Shown: positions 43,879 to 54,828 of the stretch, piece after piece
Layout: each line of letters opens with the position of its first letter
Numbering within the stretch: the first letter of the stretch is position 1
Assembly (NCBI GenBank): GCA_963930655.1
Contig: OZ005618.1
Span: 5,850,001-5,914,000, forward strand
From: Myrica gale
Taxonomy: Eukaryota; Streptophyta; Magnoliopsida; Fagales; Myricaceae
DNA: 64,000 nt
Direction: 5' to 3'
Notes under the pieces: generated by a model
Databases searched by the model: none
Told to the model about the DNA's origin: nothing
Seen by the model: only the letters and a program-made list of their open reading frames with translations
Made by a program: the position numbers and the translations under genes

Positions 43879-45714
43879 AAAAGTGGGCATGTCACCCAGG
43901 AATAATGAACGCTTGTCTTTCCATGATGGTACAGTACTGGGTACACCATGGTGGACTAATTAGGTTCAGTTATTGTTTCAAAAATAAGAAAGAAACTTGT
44001 GACTGAGAGAAATTCAATGCGATATGCTTATCGTTCTTGTGAGGACTGAGGATTATGGTCTGAGGGAAGTGTGTGCTTCCTGATATGATAATGTTCCTTT
44101 AAGGAAGCGATAGAGGTTGCTGGCACATGAGACTGTGTTGAAATACGTTGTGAGAAATGCTTTAATGAATAATGATGTCATTATTTGCTCAAGTTCCCAT
44201 TTTGTTGTTCCCTTTTGACGATTCAAGATGATGATCAGATTGCCGAAAGTGCACTTGTCCATTCTTACTGGGCTTCAGAATTCCTTTTCATTTATTTTCT
44301 TTTTCTAGGCAACGGAGATTCAGAGTTCCTTTTCCTATTTTTATTTTATTTTTCCTGATTCTTTCAAATAATTATCGGGAACTGAAAGTAGTCGTTAGTG
44401 TACGAATTCGGGTATGGTTTTTGGGTCATTGGACCCAGTTTGGTTGTGTAGAGCACTAGAGCCTTGGCTCCTTGTAGCTGACCCGTTAGGCCATTTTATT
44501 TTCTGTGCCACAGTTGCTTTAGTAGAAAGGAAGCAGCTTAATACCTGTAGTTGAAGCAGAGCTGCAGAAGCAACCAACAAATGAGGGTTTCAGTCGGGGG
44601 TCAAAGCCAGAATTTGGTTTTTGGGGGCCAATGTAAGAAAAAGGTGAAAACATCGTTTTTGGGGCAAAAATCAAATTGGACTATCTAACTTTTAATTTTA
44701 TTTTATTACGCCTATAAGTTTTAAAAAGAATCAATTTTCGTCCCCCACTTGATTTGACTAGGTGTTGTTCGATTTTTTTTTTTTACATTTTAAGAATTTT
44801 TTGAATTCTAAAAATACACAAACCGAACATATTTTTTAAATCACCTAAAAACAACTGCAACACGCATACCAATAAAATTAATTTTATCTAAAAATTCTCA
44901 AAACACACAAAATCCTAACGAATATATCTTTAAATTAGAGGAAAATTGATGTGGATGGACTGAAATATCCCTCTAAGAAAAAAAAAAGTACACTTAAAAA
45001 TGGAAATATAATTTCTATATTTTTTATTTATAAAATATTACTTTTTAATGTTTTTAACAATTTCGCCTTATATGTATATTTCTGTCGATTTGGAGGAATG
45101 ATTAGCCGCAAAACATGGATATTCCGCGAATCATAGAAAGAAGACATGATAACCACGCCGTCGCCGTGCTTTGTTTCTCGACGAAGAAGAATTGGTCATC
45201 AAACTCGGTTCCACCTTACACCTACCAAAAAAGGAGGATCTTCGGAAAGCAACCCGTGTGACACGTGTGTGTCCCTTAAGGAATGCACCACCGTCAATGA
45301 CTCAATGCAAAGCAGTCCACACATATTTTTGACCATCAAGGAAAACAAGAAAAGTACACATCTGCAAGGGTATAATTTTTCCCTCATTCCAAATTTCCAA
45401 GTCAGACACTCGACTAACAAGTTTATGGTAGTCTATTTTGATAGGAAAATATCCTAGTATGTTCTATATTTATAAAACAAAATCTAAGTGATTTCCCTTT
45501 AGTTGCAAAACATATCATCATTTAACCTCATAAATATGGGGTGCTATGATCTTTTCTCTGTATAAGGAACTGACCCATGATTGTATTTTGGTTTGATTAA
45601 AGTTAATGAGAATGCAGTAACCCTTTCGGATAAAAAGAAAAGAAAAGAAAGATAAAAGTAATATCAATCATAAAAAGGAGTACAATGTTTATTTATATAA
45701 ATACACTGAGATTA
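43879..45714. other. Intergenic with MITE fragments
   Basis: The start is the SLX1 3' UTR. The part at 44594-44640 (GTCAAAGCCAGAATTTGG, then TTTTTGGGGGCC) resembles a hAT-type terminus. The part at 44764-44925 (GGTGTTGTTCGATTTTT ... CACACAAAATCCTAACGAA) is of the same MITE type as 29848-30020. No gene seen. Confidence 0.4.
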
Positions 45715-45858
45715 ATGAGGAGGGTTCTTTCCGCTGTGAACGGGAGGAAGGAACTCGAGAATGGTGGGCAGTGGAATGGGGACCAATACGAGTCTGACGA
45801 GAGTGAGCTGCCCGCTGAGATTAATGAGGAGTTCATTGGACTGTTCATGAGGGATTAA
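45715..45858 (+). CDS. Possible 47-residue small ORF
   Basis: ATG at 45715, stop at 45856-45858. The peptide is basic at the start (MRRVLSAVNGRK), then acidic (DQYESDESELPAE), and ends INEEFIGLFMRD. A TATA-like TATATAAATA lies at 45692-45701, only ~15 bp upstream. I do not recognise a family with certainty; the ending is amphipathic. CTGAGATTAATGAGGAG, including the start codon, recurs inside the ORF at about 45815. Could be a chance frame or the last exon of an unplaced gene. Confidence 0.25.
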   Translation: MRRVLSAVNGRKELENGGQWNGDQYESDESELPAEINEEFIGLFMRD

Positions 45859-46628
45859 CCAGAAAGATGTCCTTGACATTAGAAACGGCAGCGTTGCAGT
45901 GCCACTTGGTACAAGAAATATCCCTTGTATCTACCATTGATACGGACTAGTTATCCTCCAGATGAAAGGGACCAGCAATGCTAAGGTCACTTGCTTTGAG
46001 ACAGTAAAGCTCAATAGCAATTAACAGAACAGAACGACAGAAGAAAGTAAAAGGGAAGCTTTCATTTTATCAAGGGAGGTGTTAGAATTGGGAAGAAAGA
46101 CGAAAGAACTTGGTTGAGCAGCGACCTTGGAGAGGAAAGATAAAGGCTGTTGCCTTATAGATTTGGCAGCAAACCACCGTCTATCTGTGCGTATAGAATG
46201 AAATTTGATGATCATATGTGTGACAAAACCTCTAACACAGCTAGAGTTATTAATCTAACCCTCAGAGGAAAGGATCTAACACAGGCAAATGTTGCTATTA
46301 TCAAGAACTTTTGTGTGGTTGATTATCTTTGTAGTTCGATATCAACTAGTTTTCGAAGCATGCAAAATGGAGATTGGAAAAAATCAATACAAAGTAGTTG
46401 GAAGTAAAATAGTCACAGACATGGGGAGAAAATTAATGGAGTCAGAGTGGGGCATATAGACCATACAGGAAAAACAAATGATATAGTTAAAAAAAGTGGT
46501 CAAGCTTATACAACAAGCGGATACAATGTATAGAATTAACACTTGAAGGACAAAAACAACTGCAAAAAAGGGCCAAATATTGAAATGTAAAAACAAGCAT
46601 ACGATGCCATGAGAAATTTGGCAATGTG
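45859..46628. other. Intergenic / CIPK10-type 3' UTR
   Basis: The right part is the presumed 3' UTR of the minus-strand kinase that stops at 46629. No other gene seen. Confidence 0.45.
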
Positions 46629-48008
46629 TCAGTGTTCTTGTTGCTGTTGCTGCTCCTGCTGCTGCTGCAGCTCTGGCAGTTGTTGTGAGAGCTGAGGCAC
46701 TTGCTGCTCTTTCTCACCTTGCCATACCCAAACAATATCCCCCAGAGCAGGCCTAATATTCTCTCTCAACCTCTCTTGATATTCTAATGTGTCTCCATTT
46801 GCTTTCTTCATCTCCACCAAGTAAAAAGATGGGGCGACCTCAAAGATCTCTGCATCAATGGACAGGACACCCTTCCTACCTTCCTTTAGAGACTCGAATT
46901 TCAACAAACCTGCCTCCTTCTTCATCACTTTCATCCGCAGATGTTTAGCAATTTCTTCCAGCTTAGAGATGATGACAGAGGCAGGTTTTCGGGATGTAAA
47001 TCTTGCTTCTTTCATTGAACAATCCGGTTCAAATAAGCCAGAGAGATCAAACCCAGCAGAAAGGGAAATGATATCAAAAGCATTCAAGTTTGAAGGTCTA
47101 GCTGACTCTTGCTTCGGTTCAGCAGTCATACTGCTATTCGCACAGGAAGCAGAAGCATCTGTATCTGATGGAGTCACGGGTTTTATATCTTTAGACTTGA
47201 AGCCTTTTCTGAACCATAAACTTTCCTTAATCTTTTCCATGGAAACCCTAGTACTGGGGTTTGGATCCAACATCTTGGACAGCAGCCTGCGCACATCCGG
47301 TGGGAACCAATTAGGGATCCTATATTCTGCTTTTCCAATCTTCCTATACATCTCCATCAAATTTGAATCGTGAAATGGGAGATAACCGGCCAATAAGACA
47401 TACAGAACCACCCCACAAGACCAAATATCAGCTTTGGCCCCATCATAGCCTTTCCTGTTAATGACCTCAGGTGCGACATAAGCAGGAGTGCCACATGTGG
47501 TATGGAATAGCCCATCTTGGCGCTTGGATTCGGCAAGGGCACTTAACCCAAAATCAGAGACCTTTAGATCTTCATGTTCATCTAGTAATAGATTCTCTGG
47601 CTTTATATCCCGGTGATACACACCCCGACTGTGACAGAAATCCACGGCATCAATCAGCTGCCGAAAATATTTCTGAGCAACATCCTCCTTCAGCTTTCCT
47701 TTAGCCACCTTGTTAAATAGCTCACCACCTTTAGCATATTCCATGACAAAGTAAATTTTAGTCTTGGTGGCCATGACTTCATAGAGCTCTATGATATTGG
47801 GGTGTCTAACCAGTCTCATAACAGATATTTCTCGCTTGATCTGGTCAACGAGCCCAACCTTCAACACCTTGTCTTTGTCTATTACCTTAATGGCCACACC
47901 CTGATTAGTACTTATACTCCTGGCATAGTAAACCTTAGCAAAGGTGCCTTGGCCGAGTTGTCTCCCTAAGTCATATCTTCCCATCAAAATATTCGATTTA
48001 TTTTCCAT
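46629..48008 (-). CDS. CIPK10: CBL-interacting protein kinase, CIPK10/CIPK2-type
   Basis: A 459-residue intronless SnRK3 kinase, activated by CBL calcium sensors. Glycine loop GQGTFAKV (19-26), Lys41, HRD 132-134, DFG 152-154, activation-loop Thr170 in [13 protein letters not shown] (APE 179-181). The NAF/FISL motif starts at 309 ([18 protein letters not shown]). The PPI region is at about 340-375 ([20 protein letters not shown]). The C-terminal signature [11 protein letters not shown] is followed by a Gln-rich tail (residues 435-459). The start ATG at 48006-48008 gives the clade's MENK N-terminus. The sequence is clearly from a different CIPK subgroup from the kinase at 24759. The choice between CIPK10 and CIPK2 rests mainly on gene order. 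Confidence 0.92.
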   Translation of the reverse strand: MENKSNILMGRYDLGRQLGQGTFAKVYYARSISTNQGVAIKVIDKDKVLKVGLVDQIKREISVMRLVRHPNIIELYEVMATKTKIYFVMEYAKGGELFNKVAKGKLKEDVAQKYFRQLIDAVDFCHSRGVYHRDIKPENLLLDEHEDLKVSDFGLSALAESKRQDGLFHTTCGTPAYVAPEVINRKGYDGAKADIWSCGVVLYVLLAGYLPFHDSNLMEMYRKIGKAEYRIPNWFPPDVRRLLSKMLDPNPSTRVSMEKIKESLWFRKGFKSKDIKPVTPSDTDASASCANSSMTAEPKQESARPSNLNAFDIISLSAGFDLSGLFEPDCSMKEARFTSRKPASVIISKLEEIAKHLRMKVMKKEAGLLKFESLKEGRKGVLSIDAEIFEVAPSFYLVEMKKANGDTLEYQERLRENIRPALGDIVWVWQGEKEQQVPQLSQQLPELQQQQEQQQQQEH

Positions 48009-49166
48009 TGAAAGCTTTACCTAAAACAACACTGCCACACTTGTTACTCCTGCCAACACAGCTTATCTAAAGTACAGGGCAGGAGTTACTACTATTGTAA
48101 GCTGTCAACCGTCTTCAACAAGATCAACAACAGGCACTGGACAACGACAAGTAGGCCCATCTTGCCTTTGGAAACAGAGAGGACATGAACTCTTATTTAC
48201 ACATGCTGTCTCATCAGGAACAACGAAGGATAGCTCTAGCAAAATGACAGTCTGCTCAACTTCAGAGAGAGAATTCTGAACTGTCAGGCACATCTTTCAG
48301 CATTCCCCAGGTTCTCTCTTTCTGCGAAAGATCATCTCTATAATGCAGAAAGGGTGCCTGAAAAAGCTTCGGCAGAAACCCAGTCGATTCTACACAAAAT
48401 CAGACAACAAAATCTGTGACCTGAATGGAAAAACAAAAAAGAACCAGGAAAAACAACGTTTAATAATCATTCAAAGGAGCGAATAGACAGCACTAGGATG
48501 CCGAATCCAAAATCCTCCAAACCCAAACTAACCAATACAATTTGCCCCTTCAACAAAAAACAACCGTAATCTACAGAAACACACACGATGACCAGCTTCC
48601 AGTGCTCATTCGCAGAATACGATGACGCCGCAATAATCCTCACACGGTTTACTTTAAAGGTTATGCAAACCCAAACAGAAGAAGAAAGAATACTCACAGA
48701 GACCTATGCAAGAAGAAGAGAGATAATCCTATGATCCTAAAATAAAACCTCACAAGAAATGTCTTCCATGTTGAGCCAACCACAACTATTAGGCCAGAAT
48801 TCCACGAAACAACATCTATGATTTCTGAAACACCGATCCGTCCAAAATCATCTAAAATTACTAATTTCTGACCGTAAATTGAGCATTTGCACAAAATCCT
48901 AGCTTAAACAATGAAGGAATAGAATCAAAAACAAAATAAGGTGACAGAAATCCGAAGAAATAAAGAGAAATAAATTACGTTTTGGTCCGCGACGAAGAAG
49001 CTACTGAAGATATCCCAATGAAAACAGGGAGTCAAGAAAAGGCGGTTTCAAATGTCCTAGAAAATTTTGACATTTTTAGGGGCCTTGAAAAATTGAAGTA
49101 TCAACAAACTTACCAAAAAAAACAAATGCAACAAATGTAGTAAGTGGGCCCAGCCTGACGTCAATA
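48009..49166 (-). other. CIPK10-type 5' leader and promoter
   Basis: Upstream of the minus-strand kinase start. Open frames here have no family character. The leader is probably spliced, as in many CIPK genes, but no single donor/acceptor pair can be chosen from sequence alone. GC content drops sharply beyond about 49010. Confidence 0.4.
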
Positions 49167-49359
49167 GGGTGAGTTTGTTTTGTAAAATTTTAGTGTGATT
49201 AAAATTTTAGGTATTGGAATTAGTGAAAAAGTGAAGAGGTAATTTTTTTATATTTTTGTAGTGAAAAATTATGATTTGATGAGGGAGAGAAATTATATTG
49301 TAATAGTTTATTGTGTTAAAATTTTAAAGAGTGTAAAATTTTATGTTGCAAACACACCC
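49167..49359 (+). mobile_element. Tourist-like MITE, copy C
   Basis: GGGTGAGTTTG (49167-) and CAAACACACCC (to 49359) are terminal inverted repeats. TAA follows on the right (49360-49362) and ATA precedes on the left. The interior is close to copy B (TTTTAGGTATTGGAATTAGT, GATGAGGGAGAGA, TTATATTGTAATAG). It lies in the upstream region of the CIPK10-type gene. Confidence 0.75.
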
Positions 49360-49461
49360 TAAGCCCATTACGTGTTCGCACCAGTGGAGAATCTGGAGAT
49401 GCTCTTATGTAGGGATCCGCATCATAGGATCCATGCTCTGATACTGTATTCATGAGGTATT

Positions 49462-49656
49462 GGAATGTTTGAAGGTGAAAATTTTGGGTATTGAGGTTTG
49501 AGAAATATTATAAAGTAAATATATGTTATAGGGGTTGATGAAAAAGTGAAGAGATAAGATTTTTAATAAATATTATAATAAAAAAAATTATGTGATGAAT
49601 TTTTTATTATTAAACCTAAATTTTTGGACTCAAATTTTTGAGATTCAAACAAGACC
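49462..49656 (+). mobile_element. Tourist-like MITE, diverged copy E
   Basis: GGAATGTTTGAAGGTGAAAA and CAAATTTTTGAGATTCAAACAAGACC are imperfect inverted ends. The interior motif GGGGTTGATGAAAAAGTGAAG matches copies B and C. About 100 bp from copy C. Confidence 0.55.
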
Positions 49657-50086
49657 ATAATAAATTACCTTTCCAACGTCTTGTTAAAACTTTTTTTTTC
49701 CTAGGGTTCTTATAGAAGTCGGAAGAATCCATGGGCCGATGGGTGGCATTTTAAAATCCTAAATTATTGTTTTATTATTATTATTAATTTATAAAATTAA
49801 TAAATTTTTCTAACCTTATAAAATTTAAGAGATTAAAGAATCAAGCACGCGTCCTGCGTGGCTAGACTCTATAGATCGATGCTTCTAATAATTTATATAT
49901 TTTCATAAATGTTGAATCGTGTGAACACGTTCTCCTCGGTATGAAAAAATAAATACCAACAAATTTGGGATAAATGTCAAATTAGTCCGACATATATATG
50001 TGTTACCCAAACCTGCGTTTGTTTCCTTGGAAACCAAGAGTAAACAGGGTCAGCCTCGAGCCGGTTGGTTTTTGCATTTTTTTAGA

Positions 50087-50870
50087 GATAAATGTCAAAT
50101 TAGTCCTTTTTATATACAAAAAAATTGATTTGGTCCCATTGTCAAAATCATAAAATTGATCATCCTATTCACTAACTCATTTGCTTATGTTCCCCCATCA
50201 CATTCCGTTCATCAAATCACCGGAACCTAAACCACGTAAGCCTTTAATGCCACTTGTTTGCCATGTAAGCCCTTGACACGTCATAATTGCCATGTAAGCC
50301 CTTGACATGTCATAAAAAAAACAAATTTCATTAGACCCATTTCTTTTCCCGCGTGACCCACTTAACCCGACCCACCTACACTTCCATGCATCATCCCCAC
50401 CATACAAACCTTTTCTCAAAAAGCTTCCAAAATGCATACTTTTCAAGCCCTAGTCATACTCACTTCCATCTCGTAGACATTGAAGCTTCTACTTCTCTGG
50501 TTCACACTTTTGTCAAACAATTTCTTTTGCCTTGTACCCAATTTCCCCTGCTGCCTTGGTCACCTTATTGAACACCCCAGTTACCCATGAAGCATCGTTG
50601 ACAGGGTCGGGGTTAGTGGGTCATGCAAGAAAAGAAATGGGTTTGGTGGGATTTTGTTTTTTGTTTTTTTATAACATGTCAAGGGCTTACATGACAAACA
50701 TGTGGCATTGAGAGCTTACGTGGTTTAGGTTCCGGCAATTTGGTGAACGGAATGGGATGAGGGACCATCTGCAAAGGAGTTAGTGAATAGAAGGACTGAT
50801 TTTATGATTTAATACAGGGGCCAAATCGATTTTTTCATATATCACAGAGACCAATTTAATATTTATTTAT
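50087..50870. mobile_element. Foldback / MULE-like element with long inverted arms
   Basis: The left arm (about 50087-50373) and right arm (about 50603-50870) are diverged inverted repeats. Matching blocks: ACCTAAACCACGTAAGC against GCTTACGTGGTTTAGGT; CATGTAAGCCCTTGACATGT against ACATGTCAAGGGCTTACATG; CCCATTTCTTTTC against GAAAAGAAATGGG; GTGACCCACT against AGTGGGTCAT. The centre (50374-50602) is unrelated to the arms. Long arms and lack of a transposase fit a non-autonomous MULE or foldback element. Exact ends and target duplication not resolved. Confidence 0.75.
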
Positions 50871-53800
50871 TTCTTTAAAGAATACTCGTAAAAAAAGGTA
50901 ATCATTTTTCCATCGCAAGTTGTCCTCTTTAGTTAACCGCGAGAAACGGATAATATTGATTGCTCCACATCTTATGACACCAAACATTGAATATTTGATG
51001 AAGAGGAGGAAAATTAATGCTTCACCCCATTGTCAAAGTAATAGATTTATTGCATAGAAACCAATTAGCCCTAAGTCAACTTCTAACTAATTCGATGAAA
51101 TCTTTTAGGTGATATGAAATAGACATCAGCATTTGATTATCTACCATTATTATCAAAATTGCGTAATGCAATTCAGATAAAAATAGACTTAATACTCATT
51201 AAATGTTATAAGGTGTGTGAAGCTTTTCACAAACAATATTAACTATTGAATGACTCATGTTATTTATATATTAATCTCCGAATTACACCACGCAATTTAA
51301 ACTAGTTACGGTAAAGGATACTGATCCATTGAATGTATTAAAAAAATTATGTCATGATCGCTTCTCTTCTCGAAATCAATTTGACCAAAATTATCAAACT
51401 GGGACCTAAATGCAAGATGCTAGTTGAATGATTGGACGGATAGAGGTTAGGATTACTTGGGACAAGAAATAAAGATAAATACACGATGATTAGAATTTTC
51501 TAGAATTTTATATCTGAATTATATAGTGTAATTTGCAGAAAGATAAATATAATAGATAAATCATACACTATTTAATGTTGTTCATGTAAAGTTTCAAACA
51601 GTACGGATCAATTTTTTCTGAATTAGATCATGCAAGTCAAACGAAAAAAAAATTATAAAATATCTCAGCCTGATATATCATTTGTCTGCAAGACATAAGA
51701 AGACGGATAAGGAGAAGAACCTATCAAATTATGGGCGGACCTCCCCTTGAACCCGTCACGGAGTTCTCAACTGAGCAGTACAGTCTTGTATCGTAAGGGA
51801 ACCAAATCTACTCGAAATGAGCGTGTCATACAAAAACTGTACAATGGATAATTATGTCATATGGTTTGCAGACATCTCAAGTATTCATTTATATCTCATT
51901 CAGTATATTTTACTGTTTAGAATTTATATGGAATTAGGTAAGACGATAAATAAAATTTGATTTTTGGGAAAAATATCTAAGGAACTGAGCGAATGACAAC
52001 ATTCTGTGTAGAGATGAGAGGTATATTAATTAATGTGTGACAGAACCATATAATTAATAACTCTATGGATAGGTTTTTTAGAAATTCCATTTTGTGAGAA
52101 GGGCAGGCCTATTGAGTTTCACAATAATCAAGATTACAGTCAAAGCCCAGCCCAACCTTATCGACCTACTATCTTTGGCCCAGTTCTTATAACTTCTGGG
52201 CTGGTATATATGGGCTGCTTGTGAAACCCCAGGCAGCCCGTAGTTATCAAATCAATTATGAGCATAATATTCACTTAACATTGAGAATGCTTTGGTGACT
52301 TGGTCATGATGTTGAGCTAGTTTTGTTTGTGTTTTTGAAAACGTTGTTTTGTAATGATTAAGAAATTTTTCTAATCGAGATACGTATGTTTTTGGGTGTT
52401 TGTGAGAATTGTCGGATCCATAGAAAAGATATTTAGAAAGAGAAATTTTTTTAAACTTATTTTCTTAGAGATTAATGTAAGAGTAAAAAATTATATTTAT
52501 AAAAATGATTTTTTTTATGAGATTTTGTTAAAAAAATATTTTTGTATTATTTTTCACCAAAATTGAAGCCAATAAATATATAAATTTTTTTATTTAAGAT
52601 TGAAATGCGTTTTGTGTGAAAAAAATGATGTTTGGATAATTAGAAAACATTTTTGAAATAAAAAAATATTTTCAATACCTTAAACAAACATAGCCGAACT
52701 TCTCACTCCCAAATACACAATGTCATTTAAATTTCAAACTACTAATTTAGCCACGTTGCGTCTTGAATTATCAAAATTTATCAATATGTGCCCAAGGAGA
52801 GAATTCAATCGTCATAATTTACCTACTTAACCCAATTTGCGCGCTCATTTCAACAATAGTATTTAATTAAAAAAGTAAAATGATGAATTTTGATACTCTG
52901 AGTGGAAAATGTGATGATTTTGATAGCTTTAGCTCCTAAACTACACTAGCCCCATAGTTTGAGTATTTTTTTAAAAAATTTCAAGTCAGAATATGCTTGG
53001 ACGACTTTGATATTACTATATAGATTTAAGTTAGATCAGATTTCATAAGGTATGACTTTGTAGATTACGTGCAACCATTTATATATTCTGGGCACATTGC
53101 TGGTAGATTAACATATATATAACAGTGAATTAATGATGTTGATGAGGATTTGGTCAACTGCACTGTTGGTTGTTTTGGGAGTTTGTGTCCTCTCTTGCCA
53201 CTCTATTGGCGCAAGTGATGAGGACTAGAACATCAAGTTTTATACTGCAGACAAATTAAAACAACAAAAAATTGGAGACAGTGGACAATTTCTTCGAGTC
53301 CCTAGGCCAGCCAAAGTTATAAACAAAGAATAAAATGATTTGAAGAGGCATGCTTCAAGAAGCTTCATGCAGTTGTGCTGCATGTGTGATCTCTAGCTAG
53401 TTCCAATGCATCAGCAATGATCGATGCAAGTCAATCTTTGTTAGGTTTAATTTGCGAAAGAAAAGATAAAACAAATATATTGAAAGATAATGTGTCGAGG
53501 AGAGGAGAAAGAGTAAGGATAGAGAAAAATAATGGTCTTGTTTGAAAGATTTACATATACCGTGAAAGTCTGTATCATGATGCATATAGATTACAAGTTA
53601 TAATTAAATGTCTTTATTTATAGAGAAGATACAAAACACGGTAGAAATTTTTCTATATTTTAAACTTGAATATATAAGATCTCGACAACATCGTACATTA
53701 AAATTGAATCTCTATATCGTCGTAATATCATATCAAATTTTATAAATTGATTATGATATTATCTCTAACAATTTGCATTTGAAAGTATCCAACATCGCAT

Positions 53801-54231
53801 GTTGAACTCCAAACTACTAATAATTTTATACTTTGCACCTTATATCAGATCTCACAACTAAAATCAATTAAAAATATGCTCAACTTCATAACTTTTAACA
53901 ATCAAATTGTAAAATGGGTGCAAAATACATAAGTATTAATAGTTTAGAAGGTTAAATTTGGTAGTTTTTTAGTCTAAAAATTTCAGAGTATGTAATGAAG
54001 TAGCTAGATATATAGCGTAGCGTGTAATTTTCCATTGTTTTGTTTTGATGGGGTAGGGCAAAAATGGATGCTTGGAAATAGTGCGCAGAAAACCTATTTA
54101 AGGCACATAGTCCAGGTCATACACGCATGTTAGGGACTGATGCCTAGCTAGGAACTTGAGCTAAGAATCAACAAAGTCTCCTTTCTGTCTTGGCCGGTCA
54201 GGCGGCTGCCTGGAGTTGCACTCGGCAGAAA
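50871..54231. other. Intergenic, TE-like AT-rich sequence
   Basis: No frame with family character. The part at 52290-52695 is AT-rich with MITE-like ends (GTGTTTTTGAAAACGTTG ... ACCTTAAACAAACATAG). The last ~150 bp are the presumed promoter of the DUF688-type gene. Confidence 0.4.
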
Positions 54232-54828
54232 ATGCCAAGAGCTTGCTCGGACTATCCTCCAAAGTCCCTCAAAACCTTGGAGCAGTTGATCTCCAGGGCC
54301 AACTCTTTCGAAGATCACTACCACGGGGGAACATCTGCTTCGGTTCCATTCACATGGGAATCCCAACCAGGTACGCCAAAGGCCAGGTTCCGGGAAGCTA
54401 CTTCTAAGCTCCCTCCTCTCACACCACCGCCTTCCTATTACACTGCCACCAAAAGAACCAATGGGAAGAACTCTAGGCCTAATCTTACGAACAGCATCTT
54501 CCCTAAGCGCAACGCAAGGAAACCGCGTCTCCCACAGCTGTCGCCGGCTTCTTCGACATCCTCTTCTTCTTCTTCCAACTCGTATGCATCGTCACCATTT
54601 TCACAGTCCTCTTCAGTGCCATCTTCTCCAATGACAACAGCGTCGAACTCTCCTCGACGGTATAGAATTTTGGGCCAAATGCTGCCCTTCAATTTGGGGG
54701 TGGATCAGGAGGAGCACGAAAATGATTCCCCCGTTTCAACTCTGTGCTTTAGTGGTACCGGAGTGAAAAAGGGGTCCAGAGGCTGCTATTCATCCATTAT
54801 CAAGGTACTCCTTAGAGATTACAAATAA
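54232..54828 (+). CDS. DUF688-type protein
   Basis: 198 residues, single exon. The diagnostic motif SVPFTWESQPGTPKARF sits at about residues 37-53; a VPFxWExxPGTPK segment defines plant DUF688 proteins, whose function is unknown. It is preceded by a Leu/Ser-rich helix (SLKTLEQLISRANSFED) and followed by Pro-rich (KLPPLTPPPSYY) and long Ser-rich tracts (SSTSSSSSSNSYASSPFSQS), then a short conserved-looking end (RGCYSSIIKVLLRDYK). I use the ATG at 54232. The frame is open 14 codons further upstream, but only with a TTG. The C-terminus could be extended by splicing at the AAG|GTACTC near 54803; the unspliced frame stops soon after, so this is the simplest model. Confidence 0.75.
   Translation: MPRACSDYPPKSLKTLEQLISRANSFEDHYHGGTSASVPFTWESQPGTPKARFREATSKLPPLTPPPSYYTATKRTNGKNSRPNLTNSIFPKRNARKPRLPQLSPASSTSSSSSSNSYASSPFSQSSSVPSSPMTTASNSPRRYRILGQMLPFNLGVDQEEHENDSPVSTLCFSGTGVKKGSRGCYSSIIKVLLRDYK

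Noticed and set aside
46858-47373. 171-codon plus-strand frame inside the CIPK10-type gene
   Set aside because: Antisense shadow of the kinase C-terminal half, with no independent features.
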